Shown here: piece by piece, positions 47,776 to 57,020 of the stretch
Layout: each line of letters opens with the position of its first letter
How positions within the stretch are numbered: the first letter of the stretch is position 1
Source: Neocallimastix lanati (nom. inval.)
Lineage: Eukaryota > Neocallimastigomycota > Neocallimastigomycetes > Neocallimastigales > Neocallimastigaceae
Reading direction: 5' to 3'
Assembly (NCBI GenBank): GCA_016946835.1
Contig: JACVTC010000017.1
Span: forward strand, 207,001 to 271,000
DNA length: 64,000 nucleotides
The notes under the pieces: generated by a model
Databases searched by the model: none
Told to the model about the DNA's origin: nothing
The model's input: the letters and a program-made list of their open reading frames with translations, nothing else
Made by a program: the position numbers and the translations under genes

Positions 47776-48675
47776 TTATGTCGAAAATTTTGTGAAACTT
47801 TTTAATTTTGTTCCATTAATGTTTTTTGTTAATATGTCGGCCACCATTTCACTTGTATTCTTGTATTTTAGTATAATTTTGTTTTTCTTAATGTTGTCGG
47901 TATCGAAATGAAATTTTATATCTATATATTTTAGTTTTGAGGAGAATTCACCATTTTCCATAATTATTTTACTTGATTTATTGTCTGTGTATATTGTAAT
48001 AGGAGATTTGTGGTTGAATAAGTCATATATAATGTTTCTAAACCACAGAGCCTTATTGATGCATTCTGAGGCACTAATGAATTCTGCCTCTGAGGTGGAA
48101 GTAGCTACTATTGTTTGTTTCTCTTGGAATACCATGAAATGGGCGAGTTTCCCATTAAGAATATATGACCTGATGTTGATTTCCGGTCTTCCTTGTCCCC
48201 AGCGAAATCGGCATTGGTATATCCATGGAATGGACCTAAACCATTATATAAAATTTTGTAGTATTTAGTGTTATTTAAATATTTTAAAATATTAATAATT
48301 TTATACCAATTGGCGTATGTAGGATTTTCACATTGTCGTGCAGCATGATGCACTGCGAAAGAAATGTCTGGCTGAGTGCATTTTGCTAAATATATAAGTG
48401 ATCCAATTACACCTTTATATGTAGTAGGATCAAAAGGTTTATCATTAGTAATATTATTTAGTGTGCAAGGTGTGTGTGTTAGTTCTTTTATTTTGAGTAA
48501 TTTTAAAATTACTCAATAAATTTTCAATAAAATTTGTTTGTGAAATTCGGTATTCGAATTTCGTTTGTTCAATTGTAGTACCTATAAGATATTTTATAGG
48601 CCCATAATTAGAGATTTTAAATTTTGATTTAATTTTATTGATTATATCATTTATTTCATGTTGACGCTTCATCAT
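47776..48675 (-). pseudogene. copia RT C-terminus and RNase H, broken
   Basis: Three overlapping frames give the last part of copia pol. First is RT thumb sequence (KFKISNYGPIKYLIGTTIEQ). Next comes the stretch with YKGVIGSLIYLAKCTQPDI and HHAARQCENPTYANW. RNase H follows with its acidic residues in place: GYTNADFAGD, STSEAEFISASE and IYTDNKSS. A frameshift falls near 48355-48455 and another near 48110-48135, where the copia consensus WYSKKQ is disrupted. RT catalytic residues lie in the deleted portion. End of frame at 47776. Confidence 0.85.
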
Positions 48676-49665
48676 GTTCCAGGTTGTTTATAAATGGACC
48701 AAACATCGTTTGTATCTCATCATAACACGGTGTTTTGTCCTTGTAATTCTCTTCATCGATTTCTATATTATTAATTGATTGTTTTTCTTTGTTCTTATTT
48801 GAATTTGTATTAGTTAATTTCTTCTTAAAGTTCTTGTTAAATATGCATCTTTTGTTATTTCTGTTGGTTCCGCATGGGTTAAAGTAACAGTCCTTTGCTA
48901 AATGTCCTTTTTTATTACAAATCAGGCAATATTTCCTCATCTTGTTTTTGAATTTTCTTTGTATCATATTTCTTTTCTTATTTTCTATATTATTGAGATC
49001 TGGTATATCTCCACTTGAATGGATATTTTTTGTTTTTTTGCTTTTCAAGATTAGAGTTATTAACTCTATCATTTTTGTATGTGAAGACAGTGAATTTGTC
49101 TTTTATTTCTTCGTAAAACTGTTCCGGAGTTAATTTTGAACTAACTATCACCTTGCTTTTAAGATCATTTGGTAATGCATCGTGCATTATTATGATCTTT
49201 TCTATATTAGTAGGTTTTGTAGGAGAGTCATTCAATAATCTGAATAACTCCATTATTTCATTTGTGACGTTCATTGTTTCCTGAACATCCTTTGCGCGGA
49301 TAGAATATAGCTTTTTCATCCACATACCATAAAAGGCAGAATTATCGTTTTTATATAATTTTTCTATTTTCTTCATTCTCTCATGAGCAGTTTTACAATC
49401 CTTTATATATGTTTTTATTTTATCACAGACATTAGTTAAGATAATAGTACAGGCCATTGCGTCTTCTGCTTCTAGGTTTTCATTGAAATCACTGTCTTCT
49501 GGTGATAAATTCCCATTGTTTGTAGGCTTTTTAATATGTCATTCACATTATATGTGATATTGTTAATTTTTTCGCCCTTAAGTAATCCATCATTATAGAG
49601 TACCAGATTGGGAAATTATCTATTCCCTGGAGTTTTTCTTTTTCGGATAAAATAAGTTCAGACAT
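48656..49665 (-). pseudogene. copia gag polyprotein, frameshifted
   Basis: Starts at ATG 49665 (MSELILSEKEKLQGIDNFPIW), the usual copia gag opening in which the element is joined to a short leader after the 5' LTR. A frame change near 49560-49500 interrupts it. From 49457 the frame is open through the UBN2-type gag core. A CCHC zinc knuckle follows at about 48930-48890 (CLICNKKGHLAKDC, spacing C-x2-C-x4-H-x4-C). The frame then runs to a stop at 48656, where the sequence jumps to the end of reverse transcriptase. Confidence 0.8.
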
Positions 49666-49697
49666 TTTAAGTTTTAAGAGACTTGAGACTCTTAATC

Positions 49698-49916
49698 TGT
49701 AAGAAATATTTAAGTTTTATTAATAAATTTATATTTTTATTTATTATATTATTGTTGGTTGTTTTAGTATTAACACAAATAAAGTTGTATTTATATAAAA
49801 ATTCGTGGCTTGGCTTCATTACTAATTATGAATTACATGAATATTCTTAGAATAAATGCATTACTAATTATTACTAATTATTATTAATTCAATTCAATAT
49901 TTTAATTATTCTAATA
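49698..49916 (-). repeat. 5' LTR of the copia element
   Basis: 219 bp ending in TTACA on the minus strand. Compared with the other LTR the outer terminus reads TATTAG instead of TGTTAG, a single G-to-A change that breaks the usual TG dinucleotide. Confidence 0.85.
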
Positions 49917-49931
49917 ACAGTAATATCTAAT

Positions 49932-50439
49932 TTTTTTTTTTTTTTTTAGACTATCCCTTGTAGGTCTTGATCATATCATCCCAGCCACAACAGACAACTA
50001 ATATCAGACAAACTTTATATCGGGTGTATCAGGATACAACAAAGTGCTCCCATGCCATACCATTTCGGCGTCGACGCTCTCAGTCACGGATTACAGAACC
50101 ACAAGATTTGAAGATGATGGATACGGCAAGCCACAACTACATACACTATAACATTATTTATTTACTACATTATCTTTCTCCAAATTAGGAAATCTATCCT
50201 AACACGTGATGAACACGCAGATACATTAACTAATGAGGATTTACAATACGCAGGAATCACCCCGCTTCAGGCAATGTATACGTACAACTGAGAAGCACGA
50301 TCATAGTGTAGACGATGACTTGTTCGATTTAGGGTTAGGCTGTCAAATGGATTATATAATGGGTGGTAAGGTGGAATCGAACTCCGGACTATTGACCTCA
50401 GGGTATACGCGCTAACCATTGACCCGATCTCACGGAGTT
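49932..50439 (-). mobile_element. tRNA-derived SINE with perfect 14-bp target duplication
   Basis: A 508-bp island of much higher GC. On the minus strand it begins at 50439 with a tRNA-like head: GATCGGGTCAATGGTTAGCG, then AGTTCGATTCC (B box) about 40 nt on. It ends at a poly(A) tail, seen as the T tract 49932-49947. The direct repeat CAGTAATATCTAAT stands on both sides (49918-49931 and 50440-50453), the mark of LINE-driven retroposition. The 3' body should carry the tail recognised by its partner LINE, which I cannot name. Short open frames inside are incidental. The left duplicate begins within the copia target repeat, so the SINE landed exactly at the copia edge. Confidence 0.85.
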
Positions 50440-50529
50440 CAGTAATATCTAATGTGTTTAAGAGAAAAAAAAATTTTTTTTAAAAAAAAAAAATTAACCC
50501 TGTATATTATTTCTATTTTAATTTATTTA

Positions 50530-50625
50530 CAATTATCTTGAAATAATAAAATGTGGGGCGTTAATTTACATTTAAAATTTAATTTATAAGCCACTTTCTG
50601 GAATGCAACACGTTTATAATTTTTG
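50530..50625. mobile_element. Short relic of the GTGGC/GCCAC inverted-repeat family
   Basis: ATGTGGGGCGTTAATTTA and TAATTTATAAGCCACTTT face each other over about 50 bp (about 50552-50600), followed by TGGAATGCAACACG. Probably a deleted copy of the family at 50723-51076. Confidence 0.4.
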
Positions 50626-50722
50626 TTGTTTCAAATTTATTTTAGGATAAATTTATGTGGGAAGGAGATAAAATTTATTTTTATTTAAAATCAATTTATT
50701 TAAGATCAATTATGGGGGGGGA

Positions 50723-51076
50723 GTGCGCATTTCGAAATGTGGCGTATAAATTTTAAGTAAAGCCATACATTTTAAGATATTTTATACAATCATAAAATAT
50801 ATAATAAAAGAAAAAAGTAATAAACATATTTAAATATATAATTAAATAATAAAGAAAAATTGCAATAAATATATTTAAATATATAATTATGTAATTATTT
50901 CAAAAGAAATAATATTATATTTTTACAATTAAATATTATTAAATAATTATTTCAAAAGAAATAATATTATATTTTACAATTAAATATTATTAATTAATTG
51001 AATATTAATAAATTATATATAAAAAGGAATATTTATTATTTATTTAATTACTAAAAATACGCCACATTGCGAAAGG
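50723..51076. mobile_element. Non-autonomous inverted-repeat element, copy 2
   Basis: The left end GTGCGCATTTCGAAATGTGGC at 50723-50743 is inverted at the right as TACGCCACATTGCGAAA (51058-51074). Interior of about 310 bp, including the subterminal GCCATACATTTTAAGATA shared with the copies at 53.9 kb, and the block TATTTCAAAAGAAATAATA repeated twice. No coding potential. The right end directly abuts the ketol-acid reductoisomerase pseudogene. Confidence 0.65.
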
Positions 51077-51084
51077 GACGATTG

Positions 51085-52060
51085 CCAAATGCACGAATGA
51101 TACTTTTGCTGTCATCAGTTATGGTACTTAAGGTCGTAATCAATCTCGTAATTATAAGAGATAAAGGATTTAAAGTGGTCATTGGTCTTCGTAAAGGTCC
51201 TTCTTGGGATCTTGCTAAAGAAGATGGATGGATAGAAGGTGAAACCCTTTTCGAAATTACTGAAGCTTGTAAAAACGATACTACCATTATGTATCTTCTT
51301 TCTGATGCTGATCAAAAGACAGCATGGAATAGTATTAAAGATTTAATTCATGGAAAAACTTTATATTTCTCATATGGGTTCTCCATTGTTTTCAAAGATA
51401 AAACAGGAGTAATTCCTCCAAATGATTGTGATGTTATCATGGTTGCACCAAAGGGTTCAGGCACTACTGTTCTTATTCTATTCTTAGAAGGTCGTGGTAT
51501 TAATTCATCAGTTACTGTTTTCTAGGATTGGTCTGATAAAGCTGAAGAAAGAGCATATGACACAGGTATTGCTATGGGTTTAGGTTATATTTTTCCAACG
51601 ACTTTTGAACGAGAAACTTATTCAGATCTTACAGGAAAATGTGGTATTCCTATGGGATGTATTCAAGGTATTTTTAAAGCTCAATTTGAAGTTTTAATTT
51701 CAAATGGTCATACTTCTTCTGAGGCATTCAATGAAACAGTTGAAGAAGCTACTTGATCTTTTTATCCACTTATTGGCAAGAATGGTATGGATTAGATATA
51801 TAATAATTGTTCTACTACTGCTCGTCGTGGAGCACTTGATTGGATGAATAAATTTTATTCTGCTACTGAGCCAGTAGTTGAAGAGCTATGTGAATCTGTT
51901 CGTAATGGTACAGAAGCTGAAAATACTTTAATTGCTAATTCTTAATCGGATTATTGTGAAAATCTTTCTATAGAACTTAAGGAACTTCGTGAATCACAAT
52001 TATGGCAAACTGCTGTAACTGTTCGTTCACTTTGTTTAGAAACTCAAAAAAATTGAAAAT
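51085..52060 (+). pseudogene. ILV5: Ketol-acid reductoisomerase (ILV5) intronless pseudogene
   Basis: Recognisable as the mitochondrial branched-chain amino acid enzyme that reduces 2-aceto-2-hydroxybutyrate and acetolactate. The copy starts inside the NADP-binding loop (TFAVISYGT, then a stop), shifts frame, and continues with RDKGFKVVIGLRKGPSWDL. Further landmarks are IMYLLSDADQ, VAPKGSG, FLEGRGINSS, PMGCIQG, AFNETVEEAT and STTARRGALDW, to the C terminus (LETQKN, stop about 52056). In-frame stops lie at about 51523, 51754, 51796 and 51943. There is no intron, unlike nearly all genes in this window, and an A-rich tail starts 35-45 nt after the end. The N terminus is missing. A truncated processed copy is the best explanation; a degraded intronless original gene is possible. 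Confidence 0.9.
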
Positions 52061-53600
52061 AATTAAATCATATTTATATAAAATAAATATCTTAACAACA
52101 ACAACAAAAAAAAAAAAAAAAAGTAGTAATAAAATTCTAATTTAATGAATAAATAACTATATTATACATAATTTAAATAATTTAAATAGTTATTACAAAA
52201 AAATGTTGAAATACTATATAAAAGTAAAATATTTTGAAATTTATGAATAAAATATTAATAAATACCCTTTTATTATACTATCCGTATTATTAACAAGATA
52301 TATGTAAAAGTCATAACAGTATTAATGATTAATAAATAAAAATAAAAAAATTATATTAAAAAAAAAAATATGTATAATATTTTTTTTTTTCATTAGGAAT
52401 TTTTGTCTCTAATCTTTGTTTTATTTTTTCTTTTAACTATATTTTTTTTATTATATTTTTTTTTTTCAAATTTATTATTACTTTAAATATTAATTTAATA
52501 AGGTAAATAATAATTTTAATATTAAAAATTTTTTAGAAATTAAATGAAATGAATAATTGTTATATTATAAAGAAGTATTAATAAAAATTAAAAATGAACA
52601 TTTATTTTAATCGAAAATTAATTATATTTTAATTTATATAATTATTATTATTATTATTATTTTTTATTATGGAATTATTCAAAGTTAAATCATGCAAAAA
52701 AAAAAAAAAAAAAAAAAAAAGTAATTTTAATAAATGATATAAATATATATATAATCGTAATAATTATAATTAAAAATATGAAACTATAAAAATTAAAATG
52801 AATTAATATAATTAAAATAAAAATTAATTATTATTTATTTATATATTAATTTTTTTTTTTTTTTTTGTTTTTCTATATTTTAAAGATTTTGTTTAAAAAA
52901 AACATTTAAAATATTAAAAAAAAAATTATTTTCTATTAATTAAAGATATTGTTTTATCAAAACAAAAATTCATTATATAAATTTTTATAATTATAATTTA
53001 ATAATATTAGATACCACGGTTATGTGTTTAATTACATTATACATTATACTGCTTTATTTATTATAAGTAAAATCTTTTTATTCGATAGTATAATAAGTGT
53101 GAGGTTAAATGTTACCAATAAAAATATTATAGAAAAATGATTATAAATAACATGTAATGACATATTCTTAAATGAATTTGGTCTTTTTTAATGTTAAATT
53201 ATTATATGAATGAACATATAATAAAATATAAATTTTTAAGTGCTTTATTTAATAAATAAAATATTGTATATATAAGATATTAATTTATTTTTATATGTTT
53301 ATACTGATAAATAAATTTTTTAATATCAATTATTATTATTTAATTTAAATGTTAATTATCAATAATTTATATATTATATTAAGATTAATGTGGAATAAAC
53401 TCACAATAAAATTAAATTATTTTTATATTTATACATATAACATTTAAATTATATTTTTATTGAATCTTAATTTTTAAAGAAATATAGTTTTATTATATGT
53501 GTTGAAGAAATAATGAATTATTTTTTATATAAAACTCAAAAGTTAAAATAAAATTATTTAAAATATTAATAAAAATTCATTCAGTTCGGATAATAATTTT
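52061..53600. other. Gene-free AT-rich stretch
   Basis: The A-rich tail of the pseudogene (ACAACAACAAC followed by A18 at about 52096-52122), then homopolymers and AT-rich sequence. No gene seen. Confidence 0.55.
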
Positions 53601-53605
53601 TGGAA

Positions 53606-53918
53606 GTGTTGCATTTCGGACAGTGACTTGTATGAAATGTAAGAATATATTGTTATTTGTAAAACTTAAGTATATATATTGATATATTAATAACATAACT
53701 ATATTGTAATAATATCAGTATATGCTAACTAGTTTAACTATCATTTTTATAAAAAATCATTTTTTATAAAAAAAATGATTTTTTATAACTCTTTTTTAAT
53801 AGAATATATTATTATTTCTTTTGAAATAATAATTATTAATATATATTTATGATTGTATAGAATATCTTAAAAATGTATGGCTTTATTTTAAACTATATAT
53901 AAGCCACAATGTGAAATG
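53606..53918. mobile_element. Non-autonomous inverted-repeat element, copy 3 (reverse orientation)
   Basis: The left end GTGTTGCATTTCGGACAGTG is at 53606-53625. The right end, GCCACAATGTGAAATG at 53902-53917, is preceded by the subterminal block TATCTTAAAAATGTATGGC in inverse orientation to copies 2 and 4. Interior contains TATTATTTCTTTTGAAATAATA, the reverse complement of the repeated block in the other copies. Confidence 0.55.
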
Positions 53919-53942
53919 TATGATACTACAAGTAATGAATGT

Positions 53943-54580
53943 AGTGCATTTCACAATCGTACCTTTCGCATAGAGTTAAAATAAAGCCATACATTTTAAG
54001 ACATTCTATAAAATTATATATAAATAAAAATATCCATTAAAAAAAGAAAAAAGAAAAAGAAATGAATTCGTTGAAACATGCTTGAAGTGTTAAAGAGATT
54101 TAAATATTAAAATTATTAATTAAAAAAAACAAATAATTAATATTTAACGAAAAAATGATCAAATGAAAATAATCAATAAAATTTGTCGAATTACAATTAA
54201 TTAATAGTTAAAATAATTTTTAATAAAAAAAATCAGTAAATTTGGATTTTTTAATTAAAATAATTGTTTAAAAATTTTAATATTTTTTTAAAAATAAGAA
54301 TGTAATATATACATTATTAACATAAAAAAATAATAATGTTTTTTTACAATTAAATATTATTAAATAATTATTTCAAAAGAAATAATAATATTTCAAAAGA
54401 AATAATAATATATTCTATTAAAAAAGAATTATAAAAAATCATTTTTTTTATAAAAAATTATTTTTACAATTGAATATTAATAAATTATATACAAAAGAAC
54501 ATTTATTTTTTATTTAATTAATATTTTTTAATTATTAAAACAAGCCACATTTGTGAAATACGCCATATTATGAAATGCAC
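53943..54580. mobile_element. Non-autonomous inverted-repeat element, copy 4
   Basis: The left end GTGCATTTCACAATCG at 53943-53958 is followed by GCCATACATTTTAAGACATT. The right side has GCCACATTTGTGAAATACGCC and TATGAAATGCAC (54544-54580). The interior repeats TTTCAAAAGAAATAATAATA and ends TTTAATTAATA..., as copy 2 does. It sits head-to-head with copy 3, separated by about 25 bp. Confidence 0.55.
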
Positions 54581-54770
54581 AATTACAAAAATGAAATCCC
54601 CTGTGAAATATAGGAAAGAGCTTCAAATGTGTTTAAACATATTGTTATATAAATAATGTATAAGTCACAATTCAATAATAAAAATGTATTTAATTTAGAA
54701 TAATTAAGTTGTAGTAACTCTTTTTAATCATAAAATATAGTAATAATGTTGACTATCATCATTATGAACC

Positions 54771-54803
<33 letters not shown>

Positions 54804-55845
54804 TTGACCTCTTAAAAAAATACTTAGCAAAAGAATCATTGGTCGGACACTATATTATGTCAAAGATAAAGTAAATTGGAATTTTAAATTATAATAAAAG
54901 TTGCTCATATTGTCAATTTAAGGAAGATTAATATAATAGATCGAACATTTTACAAGGATCAAGATTGAAAAATTGAAAAAACAAATTAAAATATAAAATA
55001 CTTGATAAAAGAAAGATATCTCAAGTAAAATAATACACCAAAAATATAAGGATATAAATTTAATAGGGAAATGCACCCTTACTAATATGTAATAATAAAT
55101 TATATATCTTCATACTCCTATAGAGACTTTGGATTGAAATTATAACTTGATATTTTAACAAGTAAAACTCTAGGCTATTGATAATGTACTATATTTATAT
55201 ATAAAGGAATCTACTCTGTGATAAACTTTTCCCACCTCATGAATATACCAAAAACAATTTAATAATATACATATCTTATAATAAAAATTTAAGGAATTAT
55301 TTATTAAACCTTGATTTTTATTAAACCATTAAGCATATTACATAAAATATAGCTATTTTGATGTATATTTATACATATTAACATATATAACTATATATAT
55401 ATTTATTAACAATAATAATGAAGGAAACTATCTGTCAGAGATCCCATACAAAATAATTTATAATAAAGTATTACAAATGTTCAAGGGAAATATAATAGAA
55501 TGGTAATTTCTCGGGTGAATTTGGTACGTTCTTGCAATGATAGTCTTATTAAACCTAGTGTGAAATGGATTTTGGTAATAACTAATTTAATATAATCATA
55601 ATACAAATCCTTGTGATGAAAAGTATATTAAAATAATAAATATATCCATGAATTATATACAAATAGATGACATTTATCCATATACAAACTATCAAACTAT
55701 CCTTACTAATTTCAAAGTATTCAAGATATTATAATTATTAAATTTTTATTATTAATATTTTAATGATGAGAAAGTTTAAATATATAAAATCATTTTATAA
55801 ATTTAGATTTTAGGGAGAAAATTAAAATAAAAAGAGAAAAAGGAT
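54581..55845. other. Unassigned AT-rich sequence of mixed complexity
   Basis: Less repetitive than its surroundings but with stops in every frame. I recognise no gene or element. It could be old transposon sequence. Confidence 0.4.
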
Positions 55846-56485
55846 GAACATAAAAAAAAAAAAAAAGAGAGAAGAGAAACCACTTGATTCAGATGACGGT
55901 AGTAATAAGAAACAAAAAGAGAAGTTAGCGGAAATAGCAAAAAAAAAATGAATTTGGTACTTGAGTTGGTAATTTAGCATTTTCAACTATAGAAGAAACG
56001 TTAAAAAAAATTCTATGCTAATTGTGGTAGTACTATCACTAGAATAAATTTTCCAATTAATAAAAGTATTAAGAATAATTAAGGGTACATCAGTATTATA
56101 ATTTTAATTATTATTATTTCATTTATATATAATTATATAGTATTTCATTTATATAGTATTTTATTTATATAGTATTTCATTTATACTTTATACTATAATT
56201 TAAAAAAAATTGAATTGAAAGTGATGAAATTTGAAAATTAAAATCATCCATAATAAAAATTAATTTAAAATTAAATATATAATATTTTAATACTTTTTTT
56301 TTTTTCATATAATTTCTATATATTCATTTTATTTTACTTTATTTTTTATTATATATATATAATTCTAAATAGAAATTTTAAAAAATAATAAAATCATTAT
56401 TATATAAAAGAATATATAAATTCATTAAAATCAAATTTCATCATATTTTATATTTAAATAATACATTTATTAATTAGAATCAGCA

Positions 56486-56552
<67 letters not shown>

Positions 56553-57020
56553 GATAGGTCTATATTTAACTAATATTAATTTTTATATTATAATTCAGTT
56601 TGATAATATATATATTATTTGATAAAAATATTTATATTACTATATTTTATTAAAAATATGTAGTTTTGCTTATATTGATATATTGATTATTTTGAAAATG
56701 AAGAATCAATGAAAAAAGCAAAAAGTTTATTAGAACAAACTCTTGAAAATAGAAATTTATTAATTAAATCCACAAAAGATTGTAGAGGTAGAACTGCTAA
56801 AACATCCAATAATTATAATAATAACAATAATAATAATTCAAATTCAAAATAGTAATTATAATAACAATAATAATAATAATTCAAATTCAAAATAGTAATT
56901 ATAATAACAATAATAATAATAATTCAAATTCAAAATAGTAATTATAATAACAATAATAATAATAATTCAAATTCAAAATAGTAATTATAATAACAATAAT
57001 AATAATAATTCATATTCAAC
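55845..57020 (+). pseudogene. RRM-domain RNA-binding protein pseudogene
   Basis: Two parts of one RNA-recognition-motif gene remain. Part 1 (about 55845-56090) has a Lys-rich head, then an RNP2-like VGNLAFST, IEETLKK, an NCG-type loop, RINFPINK and a KGTSVL..F RNP1 relic. It holds frameshifts at an A tract and in-frame TGA/TAA. Part 2 (about 56660-56810) reads FAYID, ENEESMKKAKSLLEQTLENR and NLLIKSTKDCRGR, the beta-4 end of the same fold as in nucleolin/Nop-type fungal RRM proteins. The ~570 bp between look like an intron or insertion. The tail then enters Asn-rich sequence that has become a 43-bp tandem repeat. Function in the living copy would be RNA binding, probably nucleolar. Confidence 0.7.
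56810..57020 (+). repeat. 43-bp tandem repeat in the RRM pseudogene tail
   Basis: Units starting with TAGTAATTATAATAACAATA recur at 56850, 56893, 56936 and 56979, exactly 43 bp apart, preceded by a diverged first unit and followed by a partial one. The period is not a multiple of three, so each unit shifts the frame. Confidence 0.9.

Larger units (their letters stand above)
46833..49916 (-). mobile_element. Internally deleted Ty1/copia LTR retrotransposon
   Basis: A complete element by structure. Two LTRs, each 219 bp of own sequence, flank the interior, and the direct repeat ACAGT lies outside both ends (46828-46832 and 49917-49921). Order on the minus strand: 5' LTR (49916-49698), gag from ATG 49665, pol remnant down to about 47776, purine-rich tract AGTTTTAGGCGGAA at about 47691-47678, 3' LTR starting TGTTAG at 47677. 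RNase H order after RT marks it as copia, not gypsy. Protease, integrase and the RT core are missing, and gag and pol carry frameshifts. The LTRs differ by eye at only two aligned positions, so insertion was recent. It could only move using proteins from elsewhere. Confidence 0.85.

Noticed and set aside
49967-50415. Two plus-strand open frames of 73 and 60 codons
   Set aside because: They lie inside the SINE body on the strand opposite to its transcription and resemble no protein.
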